From positions 2,728,001-2,792,000 of the forward strand of contig OX387203.1 in assembly GCA_947561715.1 (NCBI GenBank): DNA of 64,000 nucleotides, given 5' to 3'. Below are positions 11,480 through 24,109 of this stretch, one piece after another. The first letter of the stretch is position 1; each line of letters starts with the position of its first letter. Source of the stretch: Ascidia mentula (Eukaryota; Chordata; Ascidiacea; Phlebobranchia; Ascidiidae). Below the pieces are notes generated by a model, which had not been told where the DNA came from, made no database searches, and saw only the letters and a list, made by a program, of their open reading frames with translations. The translations under genes were made by a program, and so were the position numbers.

Positions 11480-14126
11480 CTTAAAATAGAAATAGAAAAG
11501 TAAATAAATTAGAACAGGATTTTTTGTTTTTCTTAGCTACATTGATACCTATTTGCCAAATGTGTCTCCAACATCGTGAAAATTTCTTCCACATGACACA
11601 AATTCCATACATGAATTTTCCATGTGAAAAGTTAGATACATGCAAATTATTTTCGTTATTTAATGTTCTTCTCTGAATTCAATCAGCGCCATTTTCAACT
11701 CGATGTTTCCAAGTAGTGCAGTAGTCAGGGTAGGACAGATGGAAGGAAAACAGTGCGAAGGTAGTTAAAGAGCACCTATAAACTTGGAGTCGCCTTACAG
11801 CTGCAAATAGTAACGTCGCTTTAATCTAAGCGATATCAAGTTCCATCGGCACAGATCTATAACGCCATCCGCCTCTTTAACGTAACTCGAACTACAAGGT
11901 CTTGGCACATCAAAGGGACAAGTGCCGCTGTAGAAAAACACGCTATAACGGCGTTGCGTTTGCGTCTTCAAGGGCCATAATTCTTTACCTGTTATGATGC
12001 AAGGCGTCTACGCCCCGATCCGAAATAATGTTGCCAATTTTACTTGTTTTGATTTCACTCGCGTGCTCAAATTAGGCTATTGGTTTTGGGTCTTATGGCG
12101 ATTGGCTCGTTACCCGGACATTGCTTTGATGTCGTCCTTTTGGATCTTTCGACGTGACAGTTAAGTTTGCGAGTTTAAAAGAAATGTCGTGGCAAATATT
12201 TAAAGTGAAGGAATTTGTACGCGGCCATTGACACCTACGCGATTCAAAGCTTGCGGGTCACATACACGTAAAACACATGCTTTTCCTTTCGCCAACGTTT
12301 CTTACCAATAACTTCGGCAAGCATCGTTTAAAACTGATGTGTTAATTGTTTTTAAGGTGAATGAAATAGTTCTACAAATACTGAGAGTTTTTTGATAAAC
12401 GTGATAGGTGAAATAGGATCGTTCAAACTTTCACAGTTTTCTGATAATTTAATACAAAGAATTTGCCCCTGTTTCATGTAAACTTGCGTTGGAAAAGGGT
12501 TCAAAATTGCTAATATAAAAGTATTACTTCAAGCCAGCCATTTTCTTTGCGCAATTGCATTAGTCTGAAAAATTTGTAATCGGCGAAAGTAAATCAATCG
12601 TTCACAAACATAAAGCCAAAAAAACGCAACGAAGTCCAGTCCGTCGGACGTCATCTTATATGTGCACACAAGCTAATCGTTCAATACTCGCATACGACAC
12701 AGGGGCACTTGTTGGACCACAGAGAAAACCCGGCGCATTAAAGTTTAATTTGCAACTGTAGTTATCCAATACTTTCCCATGACTATACAGTTTATGGTGA
12801 GGCGTTTTCCCGCATGCATGAGTAATGCAAGTTTTTCGTGGGCGCGAGAGCTGTTACGTTCCACAGCCTTTCTGACGTCACGGTGAGGGAACGTGTGTTT
12901 GCCCTTCGCCATTTTATGCCGTTCTGTGCACGTCTTAAGGTCGGAAAGCGGAGAGTCGAAATTCCGAAAAAGCCGTTACAGGTATACGGAATAACACCAT
13001 GCTGTATTGTTCCAAAAAATCTTTAAAAATGTTTTGATTTGTGTCGCGGGCTTGGGCTTGCATATTTCCAGTGACAACAAACACTCCATTGACTTCTTGG
13101 GGTTTCGCAAATCTTTGTAATCTGTTATTAACTTTTGTATTTTAGTAACTTAAAGCCGTGTTTGTAATGATAGAAGAGCTGCTGTTACAAATCGTCGATT
13201 GCAAGGAAAAATCTGGTTTATTACAAATTAACCCACAAACATTGGAGAAAATCCTTTTATTTTTCCACGATATCGCTTTTATGTGACAAAGCATTGAAAG
13301 TATAACATAAACCAAGAAAATAACAAAAGAATCAAGAGCAAAACAAAAAAATGAACACTTTCGTTTCCAACGTTTGTGACTTTTGGCGAGGGAGCGAGCT
13401 GATTAAGTCCAGAATATTTTATAGCGATTCCTTTATTAATTATTAAATCGAGGCGTTTTATTGCGCCCTAAATTATCCACCAACACTCCTGTATTGCGGC
13501 AAGTCGGAAACTGTAAAATGGACGCCTATTTGGAGGCGATCTGTTACAATATTTTGGTTTATCAGTTTTAAATTGGAGCTGATATAATTTAATGTGAAAT
13601 TAAACCTAAAATGGACTCGCTGCACAGTAACCATTACGCGAAAACACCAAAAAAGCGACTTACACAGAAAAAAACGAATTTTCATGGCAAAAACTTTTCT
13701 TGGTTTTCTTTTTGTGTTCACACACAAAAAAGTTTATTAGTGCTTTAAACGCTAATCTATTAACAAATTAGTCGCGGTTATACATGATGCCGGTGCAATA
13801 TTGCTGATTGTAATGATCAAAATTGACACATCAGACTCTTATTTCCAGTGCAGCTACAATGCTTCAGAAGTTCCCATGTCTTGTTTTGTGTTTTTTTACA
13901 GCATTTCGAAATATCGAAGTACTGCTGATGCCTATATAAAGCGCCTAAGTGACGAAATCTATTGCCTTTAAACCAAGTTTTACCGGATATAACAGGCGCA
14001 AACGTGTATAAAGCGTAAGAACGGCCAGAAATACGGAACTGCAGTATGAACACAGCACGACAAATCGAAAACAAATAGTTCTGTTTAGTATCGCGTGTAA
14101 CGCAACTTGATATTCAGAGGTCCCGC

Positions 14127-14142
14127 GGATTAACTTTAATCC
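14127..14142. promoter_or_regulatory. Inverted pair of K50-homeodomain (Otx/Gsc-type) sites
   Basis: GGATTA at 14127-14132 and TAATCC at 14137-14142 face each other 4 bp apart, about 0.9 kb upstream of the Dlx start codon. GGATTA is the known Otx/Goosecoid/Bicoid-class recognition core. Function is inferred from the motif and position only. Confidence 0.3.
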
Positions 14143-15033
14143 AACGCCGGGCAGTAGCGAAAGCGGAGCAGCGCAGTGTCGTTTTACGGCGGTCGACGCC
14201 GCCTTTGGCAAGCCAGGAGGTCTTGCGAGGACGAAGATGTAAGACTAGAATCGCGCACCGGCGGATTTGACCTAAAGCGCAGCGAAACGCGAGAAACTAA
14301 ATCGGTGCGCAGGACAGGGGGGTTTGCGACGCGAAAAAACGCCGCCGCGCGACGTTCGCTTATGGACGCGACCGTCAGCCAGTCAATTTAGAAACGCTCG
14401 CCCTGTAAAATCGACAAACGGCGATTGGAGAGTGGGGGTTAAATGCATAGGAGTTGCAGTGCAGTAATTGGGACATTGGCTTGATGAGGTTATTAATAAG
14501 AGATCAGTTTACATTCGTAGTTTGGATAACCCTGAGTTCAGGTTTTTCTCGGTTTAGACACGTGGTTTCTATACTGAGATTTATGTAACATTTGAGCAAA
14601 ACCTATTGCAGATCCAATGACGAAAGCAATTAAGTAAAGTTACTAAAATCATGATCGCAATATACACTCTTTGAGGTGCAGTAAACGACATTTTCTTCGT
14701 AGATATTAGTATATTTTAATTAGGATCAGTTTTTAAACAGCAGTGGAATTGTTGTACACAATAGTTTAGTAACTATGTTGGAAACAGATTTGGGATTTTT
14801 TACTGAAAGGCAAGAAAGCACAATCGTGATATCATTGGATAATTTAGTGAGAGTATTGCCGGAGAGAAGACTGCTTGACAGCATTTGATGTGTCATTGTA
14901 TTTTGTATAGAAAAACATTGTTTAGTTACCAAATTATTATCATAGATAACTCATAATAACTTGAAATTTTTAAAAGAACGTACCGATATTCAGCCGCAAA
15001 TACATTTGATTCGATTATTATTGCGATCGCGTT

Positions 15034-18000
15034 ATGGCAACGGCAACCGCTCCCTCCTCCGCTCTGCATCAGCAGGAGAGCATCGAAACCCGGACCTCCC
15101 CGGTCTCCCCATCCCCGCAGTCAACATCAGGCGCTTTGTTCTGGAATGACGTCAAACAGGAGCCAGCAGACCCGGATATTTCGTATCAAACGACAAATGT
15201 GGCCGCACATTACGAAGGAACTCTCTCGCACCAAATAGACAACACCTTTCCAAAGGATTCACTTGTTGAAACCAACACAATGTCTTACGGCAGCGGCGGA
15301 TTCGTGCAATCGTCTCTTGCGTATCCAAATTATCCAAAGCGGGAGGATGCGTATGACTCTAGTCGCAGTCCATCTTCAGGGGTTGGGCTGACAGCGATCC
15401 AACGTACGCCAAATGGTCCGGATTTCTGCGATTCCACAATGCCCGTTAGATCAACCCTTCCACGTTACTCCTTTGAATCACAGTCGCTTTCGTTTCAATC
15501 GCCGGGAGAATCGATGAATAACTTCCAGAATCGATACGGATTCTATCCCGGTAAATATTATTCCAATCACCCCATTCAGCGTCAGTTAGGTTCATTGTTT
15601 CTAACTTAATATAACTTTAGCCGCAAATAAAGACATTTTTTTCACGTTATAAATTTAATGTAAATCATTTTTCTAAGTATAATGCAACATGAAATTTTGC
15701 TTTAAGAAACTCCTAAATGCAACTTGCCATTGCTTTAACTGCCCAAAAGTAACCGCATTTCTTATATACACTCAAACAAAGAAAACTTTACATTTGCAAT
15801 TTTTACAGAAAATTTATACAAGCGATTCAAACTTCGAAAATCATCAACGTAAATTAATTGTGTTTCGGTGTGTATGCAGGTGCATCCAACTTTACGAACA
15901 TGGGCCAACAGTACGCGGCGTCAAACCGAAGCATGATGGGTCCAAACTACGGTGGCATGTTCCCCCAAAATCGATACTCATCTTATCAACCCCAACCAAC
16001 CTCAGTCAACACCGAAAAGACCTACTTTTCTTCGGAAATCGAATCCGAAAACACCCACGAACAACTCACTGAAGCGCTCTACGATGAAGCGGAATCAACA
16101 AGTGAGACAGAGTTAACTCCAGGAAGTGATCAAGGTCAAAACCCGCAACAACAACAGCAGGCTTCGAAAGAACAAAATGGCGGGACCGGGGAAAGGGCCG
16201 TACACGCGCCGCAGGTTTCAAGCAGCAAGGGAAAGAAAAACCGAAAACCCCGCACAATCTACACCAGTTATCAGTTGCAGCAGTTGGTGCGGAGATTCCA
16301 ACGAACTCAATACCTTGCACTACCGGAACGGGCCGAACTTGCGGCATCCCTAGGAGTTACACAGACACAGGTGGGGCTCGTATGTTAAAATTATGAATCC
16401 AAATCACGTTCCGGACCTAAGCCTGCTGGATTACGACGGCAGGAATCGTAGGGTGTCATTTCGGCGTGCTTTGCTACACGAAGGCAAAACACAGGTGTGC
16501 GGGCCAAGTCGGGTACAAAGCCAATTACAATTGGGTCCGGATTCTCCTAGGTTCCTTGCCACGAATTTGAAACCAAGCATTGGCACTCGCCTGTAATTGC
16601 CACATTCTAAGCTTTATATTGGTTGGTAATTATCGGGTGTAGGTTTTGACACAAAGATAGATCTTACCTGTGTTGGAACAACACGCTTACTGTTTTTCTC
16701 CAGTCTGTGGCAAAAACTACGAAAATATTCGCGTAAAATATGAATGTTTTACAAACAATTACGCACCAAACTTAATTCGAGTTATTAATTGTACTTGATG
16801 GAGACAACCTTAATCGTGCTTTCTTCCTAAATAATTTTAATACAACATACCTCACACCTGAAACATCAAAACTCTTGAACAGAGTTTTCCAATAATTTCA
16901 CTGTTATTTTCCATGTTCTGTATTGCTTAAAAATTCGTGGGATAACATCAGCTCGCTTTGCCAATTTTCTGTGACTTTCCAATCGCTATAACCTGTCAGT
17001 GTTTGCGCAAGGTCTTTTATGAGGCAGGGGGACCGAGTATATAGGGCGCTCTAAACAACATAATCAGTAAGTAATTGGTTTCTTGAGGAGGGAAGACAAT
17101 TGCGTCAATTTCTTTCCCTATTAAGACGATTTGCCTAAAACGCGCCTATTTGGCACAGACACTCACAATGGCCGATTATGGAGCCATTAAGAAAAGATGA
17201 GGGTCTTTCGACTTGTGCAAGTGGGCCCTTCTCAAATTTTCTCAAATTTGGTTTACAAATGCTGTCATTTTTTATAATGAAGAAAACTACATCGGAAGTT
17301 CCAGATTTTTTTTTATTTTAACAGTACTTTGAGGCACTTTTTGTGCTAAGTTAATTATTTTCCAAAAGTACGCTACAATATCTTTTTTGTAAGTTAAGGT
17401 ACTCTGTTAAAATAGAATTCGTGCATTTCAAATGAAATAGAACAACCTAAAAAAATCTAAATGGAAATTAATTATGAAATGTTTGTGCATAAACTTGAGT
17501 ATTTTACACATATTTTTCATGTTGCCCAAAATACGTAACATCTTCGGTTAAATTTTGTGGTCTCCTTTACCGAAGAAACGGTCGCTCGAGTCTCATAAAG
17601 AAAAGTTTTTTTAATATCGCACTTATCTCCGCTTTTAATGAATTCAATATTTAATCTTTGTGTGCAATTTTCCCATGAAACCTGAACCGTTTGCGGCAAA
17701 GTAACGAAATGGATGAGGCGTTTTAGGACAAGTTGATTGTTTCTTTCAACCTGGCTTGAGTAAATAATTTATCAATCCTTCCCCGCTCCCTCATTCCCTT
17801 CTACGCTTTTGAAGAGTCACGGACTTAACCTAGTCTTGTTTTCTTCGGCAACGCGAGGGTTTTCTTTTTATGTGACTTTCAGTTCGTCTTTCCCTCAAAC
17901 AAACATTTTTACTTTTTTGGCACAGATTTTAAAACACAGCTTTTGTTAATGTCGTTGCCCATTATCTATCAAGTTGGCTGCGCTCACTCTGCGTGTGGCG

Positions 18001-18955
18001 TTTAAACCCAATTTCACGTAAATACGCTTGACCAACACAAAAACTGAGCTACAAGCGACTTGATAAAAATACTGGGTAACCTATAAAACCCAAAATTATG
18101 CCAAAAGATGATCAATCGTCTTCTGCTTCAAGATATGTTAAACAATAAACTTATTGGCTAAAAACCTTTAAAACCTTTGGTCCTCTCAAGAATTTTTGGA
18201 TCAGCACAAGTCAGAAAAATGTAAACATGCGAGTAAGAATTACAACTGACTTATACAGGATTTACATTAATCAATGTACCCAAAATCTATGTAATTTTCA
18301 CCTGAAACATTTAAACCGATGCGAATAATATTCTCGTGCATGCATACAAAATGGCTGCAGGCTTTGGCTTTTGACTGGTTGAACTCCAGAGACAATGGTC
18401 TCGAGTCTTTCATTTGAGGGTTTTATATGATTGATACTTAATGCTTAGGTGAAAATCTGGTTCCAAAACCGTCGTTCCAAGTTCAAAAAACTTCTGAAGC
18501 AACAACTTCTCCACAAGAGCGGAGGCGAAATCATGATGGGATTTCCCCCGCTCGGACACCCACCCCCCAACCACCATTCCGGAGAACAAATCGACATGAT
18601 GACGTCATCGAACGGCGGCTATGTCAACGGGGAAATCCCCCACTGGGATATGGAAGGGGAGGCGCTCGATCCCAGGCTTTACCAGCAGCATAATGACAAC
18701 GGGGTCGGAGTGGCACAAAACCAGGGCGGAAGGGTCTGGGGGCCCCAACATCAACCGCAGCAATACGTGAGATCCTCGCCCCCGTTCGAAATGTACCCCC
18801 CAGGTGGGTCGATGGCCCCTTACCCTACAACGAACTGTTCAAATACGTCACCAGTTGCTGATACATTGGGTAAGCCCGCTGAAATGAATCACGTGCCACT
18901 TTCGGCCAATCAGCTTTGTCGGAGCGTCCCCAACATGCGTTGGTCCCAAACGTGA
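15034..18955 (+). CDS. Dlx: Distal-less/Dlx homeobox transcription factor (plus-strand partner)
   Basis: Exons 15034-15550, 15880-16370 and 18449-18955, GT-AG with phases 1 and 0, give 504 aa. The homeodomain is residues 293-352: it contains [31 protein letters not shown] and, after the intron, [17 protein letters not shown]. These are Distal-less class signatures; the [11 protein letters not shown] helix 2 is diagnostic. The intron after homeodomain position 44 (TQTQ|VKIWF) is the conserved Dlx intron; here it is 2 kb long. The rest is Ser/Gln/Pro-rich with a QQQQQ run before the homeodomain, as in activation domains. It is a nuclear DNA-binding factor; ascidian Dll genes act in ectoderm and nervous system. 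It is one of the clustered ascidian pair Dll-A/Dll-B; which one cannot be fixed from the sequence alone. Confidence 0.95.
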
Positions 18956-20887
18956 TCATCAGTCACGATTTGCGTTTTTTATTGCGAAGTATCGTTTTGG
19001 CTTGTTTGAAATCGTTCAAATTGAGACTGTGCCTTATTTGGAAATGTAAATGAAAGGGGTATCATAAATTAAATTCTGCAGTTTATACACAATTCATATT
19101 ATTGGCTCCACATTGCTTATCATAAATTAAATTGTTGTGAAGCCATCGGTAATTGAACGTGGGAACACTTTGTGATATTTTTGGCGCAGTCAAATGTGTA
19201 CATAGATTGGTTTTTCAAAAACCCGACATTAAATTACCACGCATTTCACTAACATTCACAGAAAATTTACTAACAAATCAATAATTTTTTTCAGCGACTT
19301 AAATTTATTGTTTTTTTTTCGCGTTTTTGTTATCAGCATAAAAGTGAACCAACGCAAAAGGCTTTGTTTGGTTGTTGTGGCAGCGCAGGAAAGAAATTTA
19401 CGATATTAGCTTCAAAATATCTGATAACATTTCAAGATAATGTGGGTTAAGACTTAAAGTAAACGAACGCTCCAATTGCTATGTTCTGACGCAATGTTGC
19501 GCATGTTTTTCTCACTTTAAATCGTGATCTTGTTTTAACTTTTCAGCTGCCGTGCTCGGTCTTACACATTTGCCGTATTGTTAAATTGTTGAACTTGGCG
19601 TCCATCACAAACTGTTTGTTTATTAGAGCAAATACCCACTGCGCATTAACTAATATTGTAAGGTGTGAAATAACGTCGCCGCCGACAAAACCATGGTAGT
19701 TATTAATTCATGTGCTTGTTCATGTGTTTGCATTTGAACTGGCTGCTAATTCATCAAAAAACACTTTACTGACCACCGGTAAGGATGCGACAATTTAGAA
19801 AGTGTAGGAGACAACGCTCCCAGTAACAGGCGGTTAGAATTTCGTCCTAAACTCCAGCTCAATTGTGAAATGTATACGCGGAATAACAAACGTAGCGGTT
19901 GATCCCCCAACTGCCACCCACGCCCAAGCCACCAAGTTCATATCGTATGCAGTCGTGCGCGACCGGCACAGCTGTGATTGTGTCGTCACCATTAAGCCCT
20001 CGCGGCGTAAATTGCACCCCGCAACGGCACGGTTTTAATAACAGAGACATAATAATAAGGGGTCAGCGGGCCCGGACCCATGGGTCGGATTCCATAAGCT
20101 CGGTACACTGTCATCAGTGGCAACCTGGTGCGAGTGTGACGCATGCGCGGCGCGATAAAAATATCGTCCCACGACCAATGGCACGCGATTGGGGTGCAGG
20201 GTAGGCGGGGCCTTGATGGACTCCGGTTTTTGAATGGTATCGTGGTAACAAATTATTTACAAAGTTGGTCGGGTTATGAAGAATGGGCAATTCTTTTATA
20301 TTTGTACTGCTTTTTGGGGGGAAGAGAGGGGCATTTCTAACCTCGCTTTTTAATAAATTTGCCTTTTTCTCCTTTCATATCTGACACAAAAATCGTAATA
20401 TTTGACTGTGGAGTGCCTTCGTTTTCGTTCACACAAGAGCAAGGATTTTAAATACTTGAACTACTTGCATAACGTTCTATGGCTCAGTTTCTTCTTTATT
20501 AATGCAAATGTATGCCGGTAAACTGTCAGCAGCATTCAGTAAAATGCAAAATTGCCCGTAAGGTAGATAAACACAGTGGAAAACATTGCATGCATAACGT
20601 TGAACAGTGCAGTGCGGGTGAATTTGTACAGAATGTAAGTAGCAAAAGGCAGTGAGGTGATATTGTATGGTACAAATGCTACGGTCAGAGGTCATAAGAG
20701 TAATGTTAAACAATCACGCGCATAGAAATTATGTGAAAATACTTTAATCACATTGTGTACGAACCCAAACAACACGTGGGCTTAGAAAAAAATTTGCATT
20801 GACAAAACCGCTGATGTGATAAAAGTAATCCAACAAGCATTTAAGTCTAACCACTTGACACCAGTCTTTAATGCACTTAACTAACAC
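18956..20887. other. Region between the convergent Dlx genes
   Basis: 1.9 kb between the two Dlx stop codons, holding both 3' UTRs and any shared enhancer. A GC-richer stretch at about 19900-20230 stands out from AT-rich flanks; open frames there run on both strands without domain content. In vertebrates the corresponding Dlx intergenic spacers carry enhancers, so this is the first place to look here. Confidence 0.4.
20495..20500 (-). terminator. Polyadenylation signal of the minus-strand Dlx gene
   Basis: AATAAA on the minus strand, about 390 bp past the stop codon at 20888. It is a candidate only. Confidence 0.35.
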
Positions 20888-23296
20888 TTAGTACCATGCA
20901 TTCGCCTTAAACTGCTCAAAGCCAACGTCGAGTGCTTCAGTCGGTTGCTTAGAGACCTCACCAATGACGTCATCAGAAGTGACGTCCGTGTAGTCAACTT
21001 CCTGTTCTCTCGTATCGTTGGTCGAGACATCGACTTGAGGCATGGGATAATGTGGTGTCGTTTGCGACTGAGCTGGAGTCTCAGTGGGGTTGTATGGGTA
21101 AGGAGTAGCAAGGGTTGGGGCCGCCGAAAAACTGGGGTGCTGGGGAAAGTGCTGGTGGTCCAAAAATTGGGCGTGCGGATGCTGTGCATTGTTGTAGTCT
21201 GAAATAAAATGTAATTGGTAAACTGATTGTCCTTTAAACGCACTATATTTATTTAATATTCAACAAACTAGTCTAAGGTTCAAAATTCTGCCAAAAATAA
21301 GGAACCAAATAATAGTCCAAAGTTTACGATTTTTCGTCCAATTTTCAAATATTACAGGTCATGGAAAGATGTCCAACTTACCCGGTACTGGCAAATGTTG
21401 CATATAACCAGAATGTACCATACGGGCAGAGCTGTTGTAAGGATAAGTAGCAGGGTTTACGTGTGCGGGGAACTGTTCGGTCATCATTTGTCTTTGACTT
21501 TCAGCACCATTTAACCTGATGAACAAAAAATATACTTCATTATTCACTGCTGATACTTATTTTTTAACAGGGAATGTTGTTGTTACAACGACTAAATAGG
21601 CGACTTTACCTGCCATGATTTTATCATTATTTACAACTTTAAACACAAATAATCCTCAAGTATGATAAACCACCAACTTACCCATTTGTGGGACAGTGCA
21701 TTTTGGCAGGGTTCCATGTGTCCGCTTGGTCTTCATCATCGTCGTACCTATTCCTTTTGGCTCCTCCAGCTCCGAGTCGTTGAGTGATTGCATGTTGTTC
21801 GTATTCTGGAGATTGGTTGTCCACCACAGTGTGAATTCCGATCTCGTCAAGATCTTGGACAACTCCAGTTTTGAGAAGTTTCTTAATTTTAGAACGACGA
21901 TTCTGGAACCAAACTTTCACCTGCGATATTAAAAAATATATTTGTTTATAATTGGACATTCCACAATGCCAACGCATGGTTTAAACTCAGGATAAAACGA
22001 GTTAATGAACAATTTAACAATTTTAATACAAACAAAATAGCCAATGCAATAGTCAAGAATTTTCGGCTATTTTGTTTATTGAAGATTCACAAAACCTTCA
22101 GTTATTTCCAAAACAACTTTAGTATTACATCAAGTGTTTTATCAAATGCATCAGTTTTACCTGAGTTTGTGTCAGACCGAGATTAGCTGCCAGTCGTGCT
22201 CTCTCTGGAAGGGCCAAGTACTGAACTTTCTTGAAGTAATTGTGCAATTCCTGCAGCTGGTAATTGGAGTAAACTGTTCTGGGATTGCGTTTCTTTTTGT
22301 TTTTCTTCCCCTCTAGAGTTGAGTCGCTACCTGGCGACTGCTCCTCGTCAACAGGCCCGTCGCTAGTTGGCGATACAGCGTAGGGGTCCTCAACTTGGAA
22401 TGGACTTGTACAGATTGGGGAGGGAGGAGAAGAAAGCAACAAAGAATCTGTTTGGGCATTGAAAGAGTTAGGTCGGCTTTTTTCGGAATGAATTTTGAAT
22501 GTTTTTCAGATATTTTACCTTTGTGGTCGTTCTCTTTTGGCGTTTCTGACGGCGAGTTTGCAAAATTATCGGCGGTAAGTGGAAGAATCACAGGGGACAA
22601 TTGCTCTACAACAAAACAATGTATTTACTACATCGAAAAACACAACAAAACAACGCTGACTATAATTAAGTCACCGAGCACAGATCCACAAAATAATTAC
22701 AAAACGTTACCTGGCACATCCGAAATATTTCCAGCATTTGACAATCCATCTTCAATCGATTCCTTATTGTAGGGCGAGTTACGCGATTCGACCTCCGCCG
22801 TCTCGTTCAAAGACTCGCATTCTGGTGTCGTAGGTGGTGTCTCGTTCGAACCTGTGCTTGTTTGTTGTTGCGTCACAACGTTCATGCCATAAGCTCCCAG
22901 TCCATATTTTGCCATCTGATCGTGCCCTGATATCTGCTGCACTCTAGCGGCGCCGTAAAAACTGGTGTCTTTGCCGTAAGGTGGGGGTGTCATCAACGGA
23001 TTAACTGCAGCACTTGGGTGAACGAGACTCGGGTGGGTAAAACTTTGATCGTATTTGTGAGGAAATCCGTATGAAAAGCCAGGGTAGGCCTGTGGCTGCG
23101 ACATGAAAGCATTTCTGTACATTTCGGTGAAGTTTCCACCGTATGGTGCATTGTTGTTGCCATCCCCAAGGCGACCGTCGTTGCTCTTGTTATCCACTGC
23201 GTTGGGAAGATAAGCGAACTTGCTGTATTCTGATTGCTTTTCTTCCGCTTGCTGGGGATAGTCCAGCACTGGGTGCATAGCAACTTGTGTTGACAT
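20888..23296 (-). CDS. Dlx: Distal-less/Dlx homeobox transcription factor (minus-strand partner)
   Basis: Exons 23296-22711, 22605-22519, 22393-22161, 21920-21682, 21515-21382 and 21198-20888, all GT-AG, give 529 aa. The homeodomain is residues 259-318 with [28 protein letters not shown] and [19 protein letters not shown]. The intron after position 44 is at the same place as in its partner and in Dlx genes generally. The homeodomain is more derived than the partner's (Asn at 4 where Dlx has Lys, HNYFKKV in helix 1, Ile for Phe near the end). It also has one extra intron before the homeodomain and two after it, making six exons. The C-terminal region is rich in Pro, Tyr, His and acidic residues and ends KANAWY. 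It is transcribed towards its neighbour, tail to tail, like vertebrate Dlx bigene clusters. Confidence 0.95.
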
Positions 23297-23951
23297 CTCT
23301 CAGAACTTATTTATTATTAAAAGTATGTAGTTTTAAACCTAAACAGAGAATTTAACTTTTTAAATAATATTTACGTGGCTTTCTTTACTACAGTACGAGA
23401 CCAATTGACACTCTTGCGGAATTTTCCTACCTATGGCTAAATATTTAAATTTTTTGATGCCAAGTTTCTTGAAAACTTTACGTGCAGCTAGCATCTTCAA
23501 CTGAATTACACATACTCGACTAACTATTTCCTTTTATCAATATTTGTTGCTTTACTAACAGATAATACCTATCCCTAAAAGTAATTCAGTTTGCAAAATA
23601 ATGTAGGCTTTGCCTTGGTGACGACCGCAATAGCTCTGCAGGCATTTAATTTTAAATTCCTATGTACTCGTCAACCATGCTCTCGAAGACCTGCACAAGC
23701 ACCTGCGGACAGCTGCTTACAAATGATCTACCCGCTGGACATCCCTCGCTGTTTTATGCGGGTCGGAGAAAGAACAATAACAGAAGCAGGCTGCAAAGCG
23801 CCGAGATGTAAGAGAACGGTGCTGGAACGACTTCTTTTGGGTTCCCGGCATACTATAATCCCTTAGGCCAAAAGCACGAGGTCAATGAATGCACTGACGC
23901 CTACGGCTAGCGGCGGGGCGGGCGCGCGGCAAAGGCATCGCGAAGAAATCT

Positions 23952-24048
23952 ATTGTCGGCGTTGTAAAGGCCGCGCGCTTGCATTGTCTCGCATTGTCTT
24001 AACGCGCAAGGCCGATGCATTGTTGTTGTAGCGAGATGTGAAACAAAG
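23952..24048. promoter_or_regulatory. Cluster of Sox-like sites upstream of the minus-strand Dlx gene
   Basis: Within 100 bp are ATTGTC at 23952, 23983 and 23993 (the last two in a 10-bp direct repeat of gcattgtct), ATTGTT at 24019, and AACAAAG at 24042. This is 0.65-0.75 kb upstream of the start codon, in a GC-rich patch, which makes chance A/T matches less likely. SoxB-type factors bind such cores and act in ascidian animal-hemisphere ectoderm. Enhancer function is inferred. Confidence 0.4.
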
Positions 24049-24109
24049 GAGAGCGCCCTTAGAATCGCAAGGGTGCGTTTTTGTTTGTTTTGCTCCACTG
24101 AGGTTCAAC

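Larger units (their letters stand above)
10478..15033. other. Intergenic, upstream of the plus-strand Dlx gene
   Basis: About 4.5 kb without a convincing gene. It carries an inverted-repeat element at 11376-11479 and a GC-richer patch at about 14100-14400 that includes an inverted pair of GGATTA sites. Most of the cis-regulation of the Dlx gene starting at 15034 would be expected here. Open frames in this interval lack splice or domain support. Confidence 0.5.
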
